Below the pieces are notes generated by a model. It made no database searches, was not told where the DNA came from, and worked only from the letters and a program-made list of their open reading frames with translations. Below are positions 18,119 to 27,026 of a stretch of DNA of 64,000 nt, one piece after another (position 1 is the first letter of the stretch; each line of letters opens with the position of its first letter). Where the stretch lies: the NCBI RefSeq assembly GCF_009363275.1, contig NZ_CP045324.1:434001-498000 (forward strand), given 5' to 3'. The stretch is from Marinobacter sp. THAF197a. Lineage in GTDB: Bacteria > Pseudomonadota > Gammaproteobacteria > Pseudomonadales > Oleiphilaceae. Position numbers and translations under genes: made by a program.

Positions 18119-18579
18119 CACAGGCACTGAACTGGGACTTGCCTGACCCGTTTACCATGACCATCACCGTTCGCCCGGAGGACACCGACCGCCTGGGGCA
18201 CGCCAATAACGTGGTGTATGTGCGCTGGCTGGAAGAAGTGAGTTGGCAGCACATCGACAGCCTGGGCATGACCTGGGCCCTGCACGAAGAAACCGGCAAG
18301 GCCATGGCGATTACCCGCACTGAGCTGGATTACCTGGCCTCTGCCAATGCCGGGGATGAACTGGTGCTGGGTACCTGGCTCACTGACTGGGATGGCCGTT
18401 TCCGCTCTGCCCGCCAGTTTCAGCTGATTCGCCCGGCCGATGGCAAAACCTTGCTGCGGGCGCTCTCTACCCATGCCTGTGTCGATATGAAATCCCAGCG
18501 GCCAGCCCGGGCGCCCAAGGCCTTCGCCGAGATACTTGGCAGCGCGCTGGTTGCCGGCGGGCGGGGCCTGCCCGGTTGA
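18115..18579 (+). CDS. Acyl-CoA thioesterase, hotdog 4HBT type
   Basis: A 154-residue hotdog-fold protein. The active-site stretch RPEDTDRLGHANNVVYVRWLEE (Asp25 of DTD, then the GHANNV helix) is that of YbgC/4-hydroxybenzoyl-CoA thioesterase-type enzymes, which release free acids from acyl-CoA. Length is typical. It is translationally coupled to the SMP-30-like gene by a four-base overlap. Substrate chain length cannot be read from the sequence. Confidence 0.88.
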   Translation: MTQALNWDLPDPFTMTITVRPEDTDRLGHANNVVYVRWLEEVSWQHIDSLGMTWALHEETGKAMAITRTELDYLASANAGDELVLGTWLTDWDGRFRSARQFQLIRPADGKTLLRALSTHACVDMKSQRPARAPKAFAEILGSALVAGGRGLPG

Positions 18580-18656
18580 GGCCGGGCCGGTAAAATTCTG
18601 CTAGTCTGAGAGTTCAGGCCGGTAACGGCACCGTTCACTGCTGTCTGGAGACGCCC

Positions 18657-19637
18657 ATGGAATCATCTGATCTGACCGAAACCGGCACCATGCGCCACGT
18701 GGTCTATGATCGCTTTGGTGAGCGTGATGTGCTGCGCGTGACAGAATCGCCCATTCCGCAACCGGGTGAGGGCGAGGTGCTGGTTCGCGTACACGGCGCT
18801 GGCCTCAATCCCATCGACTGGAAAACCCGTAAGGGCATGGGGTTCGTCGCCACCCAGATAGAAAACAGCCTGCCCTGGACACCCGGTTACGACGCGGCCG
18901 GTGAGGTGGTGGAAGTGGGCGAGGGCGTGACCACACTGGTGCCGGGCGACCGGGTGATGGGCATGATCGGCTTCCCGGTCACCGGCGGAGCCTACGCCGA
19001 GTACGCCATTGCCGACGCTGAAGATCTCGCCATTGTGCCGGAAGAGCTGGACCTGATCGCGGCGGCCGGCGTGCCCCTGGCGGCACTCACGGCCTGGCAG
19101 GCCCTGTTTGAAGTGGCGGAGCTGGAGTCTGGCCAGAAAATCCTGATTCATGCCGGGGCCGGTGGTGTTGGGCACTTTGCGGTTCAGTTTGCCCTGGAGC
19201 GGGGCGCCCACGTCATCGTGACGGCGTCCTCCCGTAACCGGGATTTTCTGGCGGAGCTGGGGGTGCATGAGGTGATCGACTACCACACCACTGACTTCAC
19301 CGAAGAATGCTATGGCCTGGACGTAGTGCTGGACCTGGTAGGGGGCGAGACCGGCAAACGCTCCCTGCAAACCCTCAGTGATTCCGGCGTGCTGGTAACC
19401 ATCCCGACGGTGACTGCCGATGACGTGGTCAGCGCCGCAGAAGCCATGGGCGTTCGAGCCCATGGCATGCGCTCACGGCCAGATGCCTTCCATCTGGATG
19501 AAATCGCCGAGTTGATTGAAGACGGTGATGTGAAGGTCCATGTTGAGCAGGTATTTTCCCTGGATCAGGTACAGGCAGCCCACGAACTGCTGGAAGGCGG
19601 TCATGTGCGGGGCAAGCTGGTGCTGGATTGCCGTTAA
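18657..19637 (+). CDS. NADPH-dependent quinone oxidoreductase (zinc-free MDR family)
   Basis: A 326-residue medium-chain reductase. GroES-like N-domain (about 20-125, with GAGLNPIDWKTRKG) and Rossmann domain with HAGAGGVGHFAVQ near 162-174. The structural and catalytic zinc cysteines of alcohol dehydrogenases are missing, which places it with quinone or enone reductases of the NADP-dependent group. GGAGA upstream of ATG 18657. Its stop overlaps by four bases the stop of the convergent tcdA gene. Physiological substrate unknown. Confidence 0.87.
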   Translation: MESSDLTETGTMRHVVYDRFGERDVLRVTESPIPQPGEGEVLVRVHGAGLNPIDWKTRKGMGFVATQIENSLPWTPGYDAAGEVVEVGEGVTTLVPGDRVMGMIGFPVTGGAYAEYAIADAEDLAIVPEELDLIAAAGVPLAALTAWQALFEVAELESGQKILIHAGAGGVGHFAVQFALERGAHVIVTASSRNRDFLAELGVHEVIDYHTTDFTEECYGLDVVLDLVGGETGKRSLQTLSDSGVLVTIPTVTADDVVSAAEAMGVRAHGMRSRPDAFHLDEIAELIEDGDVKVHVEQVFSLDQVQAAHELLEGGHVRGKLVLDCR

Positions 19638-20431
19638 TCGGCCTGATTGGCTTTGCGGGCAATCCGGTTCAGTAACCGGGAGGCGGCAAAGAAGCCAAAA
19701 CTGGCGGTTACCGGGCTGGCTGCGCCGAAGCCGGAGGCGCAGTCAAGCCGCACCGGACCCTCGGTGGCTGGTTTCTGCAGGCATACCTCGCCATCGGCGG
19801 CTGGGTAGGTGAGCTGTTCCAGTGAATACACCGCCTCAATTCCAAAACGCCGCTTTGGATTCCGGGAGAACCCGTACTCCCGGCGCAGCATATTACGCAC
19901 TTTTGCCAACAACGGGTCCTGGGTGGTCTTGCTCAGGTCTGCCACCTGAATCTGGGTTGGGTCCATCTGGCCGCCGGCCCCGCCGGCACAGACAATCGGA
20001 ATCTTGCGCCGCTGGCAATGGGCAATCAGCGCTGCTTTCGCCTTCACGCTGTCGATGGCATCCACCACTCCGGTCATATCCTCGGTAATCAACTCCCCCA
20101 CGTTTTTGGTGGTCAGAAACCCGAAATGCACGCGAATATCTGCCTGGGGATTGATGGCCTTCAGTCGCTCGGCCATGGCATCGGTCTTGGTGCGGCCATA
20201 CTGGCCTTCCAGTGCGTGCAGCTGACGGTTGGTGTTGGACACGCAGATATCGTCCATATCAATCAGGGTGAGTGTGCCGATACCGCTGCGCGCCAGGGAT
20301 TCCGCCGCCCAGGAGCCAACACCGCCCAGGCCGACGATGGCTATGTGGGCATTACGGAAAGCGTTCAGGGCCTTGCGGCCATAGAGGCGCTCTATGCCGC
20401 CAAAGCGGAACGGATAATCATCGGCGGTCAT
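19634..20431 (-). CDS. tcdA: tRNA threonylcarbamoyladenosine dehydratase (TcdA/CsdL)
   Basis: A 265-residue E1-like ATP-dependent enzyme that cyclises t6A37 of ANN-decoding tRNAs to ct6A. The ATP-binding GLGGVG is at residues 34-39, followed by LIDMDDICVSNTNRQ, the E1/ThiF signature; CAGGAGGQMDPT lies in the middle. The C-terminal helix (about 240-260) is hydrophobic, as in E. coli TcdA, which is membrane associated. ATG 20431 has a GGAGG box 4 bases upstream; the in-frame start at 20461 is less likely. Convergent four-base overlap with the quinone reductase gene. Confidence 0.93.
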   Translation of the reverse strand: MTADDYPFRFGGIERLYGRKALNAFRNAHIAIVGLGGVGSWAAESLARSGIGTLTLIDMDDICVSNTNRQLHALEGQYGRTKTDAMAERLKAINPQADIRVHFGFLTTKNVGELITEDMTGVVDAIDSVKAKAALIAHCQRRKIPIVCAGGAGGQMDPTQIQVADLSKTTQDPLLAKVRNMLRREYGFSRNPKRRFGIEAVYSLEQLTYPAADGEVCLQKPATEGPVRLDCASGFGAASPVTASFGFFAASRLLNRIARKANQAD

Positions 20432-20503
20432 GCAGCCTCCGGAATGCAGGGGAGAAAACAAAGGCGCATTGTAACCGAGACAGCGGCGGGCGGGAAAACA
20501 CCA

Positions 20504-20530
20504 TAAAAAAAGCCGCGCAAGAGCGCGGCT
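20504..20530 (-). terminator. Terminator downstream of the acyl-CoA dehydrogenase gene
   Basis: An 8-bp perfect stem AGCCGCGC/GCGCGGCT with an AAGA loop; reading on the minus strand it is followed by seven T residues. It ends the transcript of the acyl-CoA dehydrogenase gene about 160 bases after its stop. No ORF is apparent in 20531-20689. Confidence 0.88.
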
Positions 20531-20689
20531 TCAAGAAGGTACCCGGCTCGGCAAGAGGCGGGTTGGACTAGTTCAGAGACACTAATCAACGTGACTATTA
20601 TCAAGTTCTGATCTGTCTTTAAGAAGGTCAGAAATTGCCAACTGTCGGTCATTTTCGGCCAGCCATTTTGGCCAGACCGGTATTGCCGT

Positions 20690-22465
20690 TTAAGCCACCC
20701 AGTGCTCGTCTTCAAATGCCATCAGGCTGTCTTTGCCGGTCTGGATGTCTTTCAGCAGCCAGTCCACTTCAGGCATCAGCTTCTCGAAATAGTAGCGGGC
20801 GGATACCTGCTTGCCCTCAAGCAACGGCTTATTGCCTTCTCCGAGTTGCAGCTGCTGGCCTGCGACGCCGGCCATGCGGGACCACAGATAACCGATCACG
20901 GTCAGGGCCATAATCCGCAGGTACGGGGTGGCGGCAGCGCCGGCCTGTTCCGGATCTTTGGGAGCATTCTGGGCCAGCCACATGGTGGCCTGCTCCAGAC
21001 TCTTCAGCGCACCCTTGAGTTCTTCGCGGTACGGCGCCTCCGGGTTGTCCTTCAGGTATCCAGTCAGTTCTGCGAACAGGGCGCGAACCAGTTGGCCGCC
21101 CTTAAGCGACAGCTTCCGGCCCACCAGGTCCATCGCCTGGATGCCGTTGGTGCCCTCATAGATGCGGGCGATACGGCCGTCCCGAACCAGTTGCTCCAGG
21201 GGCCAATCCTGGGTGAATCCAGAGCCACCCAGAACCTGCTGGCCCCAGTTGGCGTTGTTATAGCCTTCGTCGGTCAGGAAGGCTTTAACCACAGGCGTCA
21301 GCAGCTGCACCAGGTCGTCGGCGTTTTCACGCACGCTTTCATCCGGGTGAGCCACGGAAAGATCCAGCTGGTGGCCAGTGAACAGCGCCAGCGCCCGCAT
21401 ACCTTCGTTCAGCACTTTCTGGCGCATCAGCATGCGGCGCACGTCCGGGTGCACAATGATCGCGTCAGCCGGGCCGTTCGGGTTCTTGGGGCCGCTCAGG
21501 GAACGGCTTTGCAGGCGTTCCCTGGCAAATGCCAGGCTTTCCTGGTAAGCCATCTCCGCCAGGCCAAGGCCCTGCATGCCCACCATCAGCCGGGCTTCGT
21601 TCATCATGGTGAACATGGCGCTCATACCCTTGTTAGGCTCGCCGACCAGCCAGCCTTTGGCGCCTTCAAAATTCATAACGCAGGTGGCGGAGCCTTTGAT
21701 GCCCATCTTGTGCTCAAGGCCACCACAGAAGGCCGGGTTGCGCTCGCCGGAATCCGGCAGGAACTTGGGTACCACAAACAGGGATATGCCCTTGGTGGTG
21801 TCCGGTGCGCCCGGCAACTTGGCCAGTACCAGGTGTACAATATTGTCGACCAGGTCGTGCTCACCGCCGGTGATCCAGATTTTGGTGCCCTCGATGGCAT
21901 AGCTGCCGTCGTCATTGGGTGTGGCCTTGGTGCGGATCAGGCCCAGATCGGTGCCGCACTGGGGCTCGGTCAGACACATGGTGCCGGTCCACTCGCCGGA
22001 AATCAGTTTTTCCAGATAAGTCTGCTTCAACTCCTCGGAGCCATGCGCGTACAGGGCGCTGATGGCGCCGTGGGTCAAGCCCGGGTACATGCCCAGGGAC
22101 AGGTTGGTGGAGCACACCATTTCGTCCACGACAAACTTCAGAGTGTGGGGCAGGCCCTGCCCGCCGAATTCCAGTGGTGCATCCAGGGCGGTCCAGCCAC
22201 CTTCCACAAACTTCCGGTAGGCCTCTTTGAAGCCGTCAGGTGTCTTGACCGATTTGGTTTCCGGATCGTAGCTGCAACCCTGGCGGTCGCCCACCTGGTT
22301 AGTAGGCTGGATGACCTCTGCCGCCAGTTTGCCGGCTTCATCGATCACCGCCGAAATTAGATCCGGAGTCGCATCGGCGTACTTTTCCAGTTCGTGCAGT
22401 TTGTCTGCGCCCAACACATCAAACAACAGAAAGCGAAGATCGTTCGCTGGTGCCTGGTATTGCAT
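20690..22465 (-). CDS. Acyl-CoA dehydrogenase (large, C-terminally extended type)
   Basis: A 591-residue FAD enzyme for alpha,beta-dehydrogenation of an acyl-CoA. N-terminal capping segment, then dehydrogenase domains with MCLTEPQCGTDLGL (near 163-177) and the catalytic base Glu437 in IYEGTNGIQ, and an extra C-terminal domain (about 460-590). This length and extension are those of the DmdC/AcdA-like group, whose members act on medium or long fatty acyl-CoA or methylmercaptopropionyl-CoA; which applies is undecided. Monocistronic, closed by the terminator at 20504-20530. Fits with fadL at 46763. Confidence 0.92.
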   Translation of the reverse strand: MQYQAPANDLRFLLFDVLGADKLHELEKYADATPDLISAVIDEAGKLAAEVIQPTNQVGDRQGCSYDPETKSVKTPDGFKEAYRKFVEGGWTALDAPLEFGGQGLPHTLKFVVDEMVCSTNLSLGMYPGLTHGAISALYAHGSEELKQTYLEKLISGEWTGTMCLTEPQCGTDLGLIRTKATPNDDGSYAIEGTKIWITGGEHDLVDNIVHLVLAKLPGAPDTTKGISLFVVPKFLPDSGERNPAFCGGLEHKMGIKGSATCVMNFEGAKGWLVGEPNKGMSAMFTMMNEARLMVGMQGLGLAEMAYQESLAFARERLQSRSLSGPKNPNGPADAIIVHPDVRRMLMRQKVLNEGMRALALFTGHQLDLSVAHPDESVRENADDLVQLLTPVVKAFLTDEGYNNANWGQQVLGGSGFTQDWPLEQLVRDGRIARIYEGTNGIQAMDLVGRKLSLKGGQLVRALFAELTGYLKDNPEAPYREELKGALKSLEQATMWLAQNAPKDPEQAGAAATPYLRIMALTVIGYLWSRMAGVAGQQLQLGEGNKPLLEGKQVSARYYFEKLMPEVDWLLKDIQTGKDSLMAFEDEHWVA

Positions 22466-22641
22466 GGATACTCTCCTGTTTGGATATAGCAGTCTGAATG
22501 ACTGCCGGATGTCGTTGTTTCAATCCGGAAGTGTCTCTTCATACGAGCGTTTGAATTTTTTGGTTTGCTGCCTGGTGGCCCGAAGGCATTGAATTTTCGT
22601 ATCACCGGCATGGTATCCATTGATAGTGGAAGGGCGTGGGA

Positions 22642-23376
22642 ATGACGATCGTGATTGCCGGTATATCCGGTGCAATTGGTGCGGCGTTGGCAAAACGCTA
22701 TCTGGAGACTTGCCCGGAACAGGCCGTCATTGGTCTGTGCCGCGATCCTCAGCGGGCACCGGACGATCTCAGAAATCATCCCGGTGTGAGATTGCTGGCC
22801 TGGGATGCGGAAGATGAGCAGCGGCTTGATAAAGCCGAGTTGAAAACGGCATTGGACGGTTCCGGCCCGATCGTCACGGTGATTTACGCCGCTGGCCTGC
22901 TGCATGACGACCGGCTTTTTCCCGAGAAGCGATTGGAAGACGTGACGGCCGCTAACATGGCCCGCGCTTTCGCGGTCAACGCCACCGGATTTACCTTGCT
23001 GATCCAGGCCCTGCTGCCCTGGCTGCGGCATCGTGAGTTCAAGCGCGTGGCGGCCATCTCGGCCAAGGTGGGGTCGATATCCGATAACGGGTTTGGCGGC
23101 TGGTATGCTTATCGGAGTTCAAAAGCCGCCCTGAATATGCTGGTGCGGAATCTTTCCATCGAACTGCCTCGCCGGTGCAAGCCCATTGCCTGCGTGGCGC
23201 TGCATCCGGGGACCACCGAGTCGGCCCTGAGTTCACCGTTCAGCCAGTCACTGTCCAAACTGACGGTACATAAGCCCTTGCAGACGGCTGATAACCTGAT
23301 CCGGGTATTGGGCGCCCTGGACGACAGCAGTAACGGTCGATTCTTCAGTTGGGATGGTTCGGAGTTACCCTGGTAG
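22642..23376 (+). CDS. Short-chain dehydrogenase/reductase
   Basis: A 244-residue Rossmann protein. Glycine motif AGISGAIG near 6-13, catalytic Ser140, Tyr157 and Lys161 (YRSSK), all present. It resembles CsgA/sniffer-like SDRs (SAKVGSISDN, GGWYAYRSSKAA). Substrate unknown. ATG 22642 is preferred with a GAAGGG box 7 bases upstream; a GTG two codons earlier is in frame. Divergent from the acyl-CoA dehydrogenase gene (176-base gap) and convergent with the SbtA-like permease gene. Confidence 0.88.
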   Translation: MTIVIAGISGAIGAALAKRYLETCPEQAVIGLCRDPQRAPDDLRNHPGVRLLAWDAEDEQRLDKAELKTALDGSGPIVTVIYAAGLLHDDRLFPEKRLEDVTAANMARAFAVNATGFTLLIQALLPWLRHREFKRVAAISAKVGSISDNGFGGWYAYRSSKAALNMLVRNLSIELPRRCKPIACVALHPGTTESALSSPFSQSLSKLTVHKPLQTADNLIRVLGALDDSSNGRFFSWDGSELPW

Positions 23377-23394
23377 GCGGCGCCATGCGGGACA

Positions 23395-24339
23395 CTATAG
23401 CGGCACCGCCCAGCTGAGCATGGAGTAATAAAGCCCGATGCCGACGAGCACATTGAATGGAAAGGTGACGCCCAGGGAAGCCAGCATGGCCAGGCCGATA
23501 TTGGCATCGGGAACGGCGTGGCGAATCGCCACCGGTGCGGCGATGTAGGACGCACTGGCGGTGAGGGTGGCGAGGATGACGATAGAGCCGGTGTCGAGCC
23601 CGAGCAGGGTGCCCACCGTTAGCCCCGCCACCGACAGCACGGGGGGCATTGCAAGCCCGAATAGTACGATTCTCCAGTGGATCAGCTTCAGGTTGCGCAG
23701 GGTTTCGGCGGCCACCAGCCCCATCTCCAGCAGGAACAGCGACAGAATGACGGAAAAGGCGCTGGTCAGGGGCGCGGTGACGCCGGTGCCCTGTCCGGGC
23801 CCGTAAAGCGCTCCGATGACCACGCCACCCACCAGCAGGATAACGCTTCGGTTGGTCAGGGTTTCCTGCCAGAGCGGCGTGCCCTTGGCATCGCCAGTGC
23901 GTTTGCCAAAACGTCTGTAGAACCAGAGCCCGACCATGATGGCAGGTAACTCCAGAAGTACCAGATAGAGCGTGACCTGGCCGCCGGAGCTGAGGCCGCG
24001 AGTTTCAACCCACGCCAGGGCGACGGCAAAAGTGCCCGCACTGACCGAGCCATAGTGGGCGGCAAAACTGGCGGTGTCGGCGATCGACAGGCCGACGCCA
24101 TAGCGCAGGATCGGGATCATCAGCAGGGGTAACGCAAAACCCAGGCCTGCTATCGCAAGCATCTCCAAAAGCAGGCCTGGTGCCAGGTTCCCGTACAGGG
24201 CCATTCCGCCCTTCAGGCCAATGGTGAGCATCAGCAGCAGGCTAAGAATGTCGTAGGCTTCTCGTGGAATGGACAGGTCAGATTTGACGGTTCCTGCTAC
24301 CAGGCCGAGCAGGAAAAACATGACGATGATGTCTGGCAT
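23395..24339 (-). CDS. SbtA-like sodium-dependent bicarbonate permease family protein
   Basis: A 314-residue integral membrane protein with about ten hydrophobic helices arranged as two inverted halves. Family features of SbtA (DUF897) are visible: GLKGG near 42-46, AAHYGSVSAGTFAVA near 94-108, TASASYIAAPVAIR in the second half and the C-terminal SLGVTFPFNVLVGIGLY. In cyanobacteria SbtA takes up bicarbonate with sodium and is controlled by the PII-like SbtB; no sbtB lies next to it here. Role in a heterotroph (anaplerotic carbon supply, pH) is inference. Confidence 0.85.
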   Translation of the reverse strand: MPDIIVMFFLLGLVAGTVKSDLSIPREAYDILSLLLMLTIGLKGGMALYGNLAPGLLLEMLAIAGLGFALPLLMIPILRYGVGLSIADTASFAAHYGSVSAGTFAVALAWVETRGLSSGGQVTLYLVLLELPAIMVGLWFYRRFGKRTGDAKGTPLWQETLTNRSVILLVGGVVIGALYGPGQGTGVTAPLTSAFSVILSLFLLEMGLVAAETLRNLKLIHWRIVLFGLAMPPVLSVAGLTVGTLLGLDTGSIVILATLTASASYIAAPVAIRHAVPDANIGLAMLASLGVTFPFNVLVGIGLYYSMLSWAVPL

Positions 24340-24462
24340 GTGTCAGCTGTTGCGTTTTGAATGGGGCTGGAGTTGTTACCTACTATGGATCAGTTTAGGG
24401 GGATGGGCGCCCAAGTCAATTAAACCATTACCGGATTGCGATAACGGATCTTCGATCGCCAC

Positions 24463-24492
24463 AAAAAACGGAGGCAACCTGCCTCCGTTTTT
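24463..24492 (-). terminator. Terminator of the sigma/ChrR operon
   Basis: Perfect stem ACGGAGGCA/TGCCTCCGT with a three-base loop, flanked by A and T tracts on both sides; on the minus strand it ends in six T residues. It lies 22 bases past the chrR stop. It may also work weakly on the plus strand. Confidence 0.9.
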
Positions 24493-24513
24493 CACTGGAC
24501 TGATCAACTGAGC

Positions 24514-25152
24514 TTACCGAATGAACGGATTCAACATCCTGGTAAAGGTGCCCGTCAGCTTGACCGGGGCGCTCAGCACAGACAATGTAATGCAGTCTTC
24601 ACACCCGACGGCAACGGGCCTGTGCTCGTCCTGCTCATTCAACACCACAAAATCCCATTGGTTGAACACGCCCTTCTGGTCGGCGAACGCACCCTGCAGC
24701 ACGATCGTTGTCTCATCACCGCGGTGAGTGTGGGCCGGAGCCTTGCCGCCTGCCACCAGTTTCTGCAGTACCACCCGCTCACCCTGGCCGGGAAACTTTT
24801 CTGAAATATCCAGTACGCTGACATCGCCCAGCTGACGTTTCCAGGGAAGCTCGTTGATGTCCTCACCAAGCAACTTCTGCAGCGGGCTCAATCGCGGTGC
24901 CTGCATAACCGGTGCAGCATCCTGGGGGGCTGAGTCAATGCGCGCCATCAACTGCTCAAAACTGCTATCCGACACAGTGACCTTGGGCTGCTGTTCCATC
25001 ATCACCGCGCCCAGGCTGTTCAGGGTGTCCACCCGGCTCCGACAGTGTGGGCACTGCTCAAGGTGCAGCCGGATGCAGAGAGCATGGGGCTCAGTCAGAT
25101 TGCCAGCGCTGTATTCCATCAGGCTGAGACTGTCGGGGTGGTGCCGTGTCAT
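24514..25152 (-). CDS. chrR: ChrR-type zinc anti-sigma factor
   Basis: A 212-residue anti-sigma protein. The N-terminal zinc anti-sigma domain has H5, H30, C34 and C37 (HLEQCPHC), and the C-terminal cupin keeps H141, H143, E147 and H177. These are the four plus four metal ligands known in Rhodobacter ChrR, with the same numbering apart from a one-residue shift in the first set. ChrR releases its sigma factor on singlet oxygen or organic peroxide. Its ATG overlaps the stop of the upstream sigma gene by four bases. Cytoplasmic, no membrane segment. Confidence 0.95.
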   Translation of the reverse strand: MTRHHPDSLSLMEYSAGNLTEPHALCIRLHLEQCPHCRSRVDTLNSLGAVMMEQQPKVTVSDSSFEQLMARIDSAPQDAAPVMQAPRLSPLQKLLGEDINELPWKRQLGDVSVLDISEKFPGQGERVVLQKLVAGGKAPAHTHRGDETTIVLQGAFADQKGVFNQWDFVVLNEQDEHRPVAVGCEDCITLSVLSAPVKLTGTFTRMLNPFIR

Positions 25153-25748
25153 ATGTTCTGATCCTGCAAAATCACTTTTAACTTGTTCAATGCCAGGCGT
25201 ACCCGGCTCTTCACGGTTCCCAGGGGGATCTGAAGTTCATCCGCCACCATCTGGTGGGATTTGTGCTCCATGTACACCTTGGCGATGACGGTGATCTGCT
25301 CTTCCGGTAACTGGCTGAGGGATTCACGAATCCGGCGCTCTGACATCAAACGGTGCAGGGACGTCACCGGCTCATCCTCGTTATCGCCAGGAATCTGCCA
25401 CAGATCCTCGGTTTCCACTGCCATTTCAGCGCTGGTTCGCTGCATCTTTCGCAGCATATCAATCCGCTGGTTACGGGCAATGGTAAAAATCCAGGTAGAC
25501 GCCGCAGCCTTACGCCAGTCATACAGGCAGGAGCGGCGCCAGATGGAAATAAACACTTCCTGCACCAGTTCTTCGGCGTGGCTGGCCATGCCGTTGGAAA
25601 TGGCGTAGTACTTTATCTGCGGCGCAAAGTGCTCGAACAAAGCGTGGTATGCAGCTCTATCCTGGTGTTTGCCTACTTTTTCCAGCAAGACACCCCAAGG
25701 GTCCTTTCGGCCCTCGGCTTTCGCTGGTTGCTGATCCAGTGTGGTCAC
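25149..25748 (-). CDS. ECF sigma factor of the RpoE-ChrR (ECF11) type
   Basis: A 199-residue ECF sigma factor. Region 2 (about 28-95) has EELVQEVFISIWRR and IARNQRIDMLRK; region 4 (about 130-195) has YMEHKSHQMVADELQIPLGTVKSRVRLALNKL. With ChrR directly downstream it is the singlet-oxygen stress sigma. GTG at 25748 is chosen because an AAGGAG box stands 6 bases upstream; the frame extends to a GTG at 25805 with ATGs at 25796 and 25793 but no comparable box. The gene is not related to envelope-stress RpoE of E. coli. Targets are not evident in the window. Confidence 0.92.
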   Translation of the reverse strand: MTTLDQQPAKAEGRKDPWGVLLEKVGKHQDRAAYHALFEHFAPQIKYYAISNGMASHAEELVQEVFISIWRRSCLYDWRKAAASTWIFTIARNQRIDMLRKMQRTSAEMAVETEDLWQIPGDNEDEPVTSLHRLMSERRIRESLSQLPEEQITVIAKVYMEHKSHQMVADELQIPLGTVKSRVRLALNKLKVILQDQNI

Positions 25749-25976
25749 CGGACGCTCCTTGACAGTCGCATGAGTTGAGCTGATTACAGTCATCATTCTA
25801 GGCACTCGCCGCTGGTTTGTCAGTCTGGTTATTTACGGGAGGCTGCAAGAAGTGGATTGCCTTGAGTGAAAAAAAATCTGGCCGCATTGTCGGCGGAGTT
25901 GTGTCAGTGGAGTGATTGCCGGATCCCAGAGCAGGCGCTAGTCTGACAACCATAATAACGACTCAAAGTTCAAACC

Positions 25977-27023
25977 ATGAACGCACTGCTTTCCGGTGGC
26001 ACCCTGCCTGTTATCCGGGCCCATTACGCAGAGATTCTTTGCCAGCTGGCAGAGGAGCGGGGCGTTGCCCAGCAAGAGCTGGTCAGCGCTGCCGGTATCC
26101 GCCAGCCACAACTGGGTCACCCGGATAATTTCATTACCCTGGACCAGTTCACGGAGCTGTGTCGTCAAGCCTTTGTTCGCTGCAAGGACGACAGCCTGGG
26201 GCTGGAGTTTGGCCGGCGCCTGAAATTTACCGCCCATGGTGCGCTGTCTCAGGCCGCCATCAGCTGCGACACCCTCGAGCAGGCGCTGCGGGTGTTGATC
26301 AAATATTTTCGGATTCGTTTTGCCTACATGGCCCTGTCGTTTTTTATCGAAGGCGATGAAGCTGTCATTCAGCTCGATATCAAGCACGACACCCGGGATT
26401 TACATCGTTTCAACATCGAGGTGGTCCTGGCTTCCCTGATGGAAGTGAACAACTTGCTGTTTGGTCAGCGGTTGTTGGAGGGCGGGCGGTGCCTGGTGGA
26501 CTACGAGCAACCAGCCAATGTGGGGCCTTACCAGCCGCTGTTTGGCAATGCCGTGAGTTTCTGCACCGGTGTTAACCAGCTCCGCTTCCAAAAGCAGTTT
26601 CTGAGCCTGCCGTTATCCTTGTCCAATCCTGTGGCTCGTCGCGTGGCTGAAGCTCAATGCGAGGAAGAAATGCGGCAGATGGAGGCATCCACCTCAGTAA
26701 CGGAACGAGTGGTCAGGATGCTGGAATCGGTTCGTGACGGCCGCCTGCTGAGTCTGGAGGATGTGGCCGGGCAGTTACATGTGTCTGCTCGCACGCTCCG
26801 GCGCCAGCTGGCTGCAGAAGGCGCTCGTTTCCAGCTGCTACAGGAAACCGTGCGCCATCAACGTGCGCTGGATTGTCTAAGGCGACACTCACCCCTGAGT
26901 ATCGACGACATTGCGGAACACCTGGGTTACAGCGACCCATCCAATTTTGGCCGAGCCTTTCGCAAATGGGAGGGGATTTCACCCTCGGCCTGGCGCAGAT
27001 TGCACCAGACCGACGGTGATTGA
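25977..27023 (+). CDS. AraC-family regulator with arabinose-binding-type N-domain
   Basis: A 348-residue regulator. N-terminal ligand domain about 20-215 and C-terminal AraC DNA-binding domain about 240-340 with LEDVAGQLHVSARTLRRQL and the second motif LGYSDPSNFGRAFRKWEG. It is of the same subfamily as the regulator at 14711-15751 but clearly a different protein. Divergent from the sigma/ChrR operon with 228 bases between, and convergent with speA (3-base gap). Ligand and targets unknown. Confidence 0.88.
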   Translation: MNALLSGGTLPVIRAHYAEILCQLAEERGVAQQELVSAAGIRQPQLGHPDNFITLDQFTELCRQAFVRCKDDSLGLEFGRRLKFTAHGALSQAAISCDTLEQALRVLIKYFRIRFAYMALSFFIEGDEAVIQLDIKHDTRDLHRFNIEVVLASLMEVNNLLFGQRLLEGGRCLVDYEQPANVGPYQPLFGNAVSFCTGVNQLRFQKQFLSLPLSLSNPVARRVAEAQCEEEMRQMEASTSVTERVVRMLESVRDGRLLSLEDVAGQLHVSARTLRRQLAAEGARFQLLQETVRHQRALDCLRRHSPLSIDDIAEHLGYSDPSNFGRAFRKWEGISPSAWRRLHQTDGD

Positions 27024-27026
27024 GGG

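Noticed and set aside
20702..22360. Long plus-strand ORF of 552 codons opposite the acyl-CoA dehydrogenase gene
   Set aside because: It is the antisense shadow of a full-length, motif-complete enzyme; its translation is Gln/His/Gly-rich without domain motifs, and it has no ribosome-binding site.
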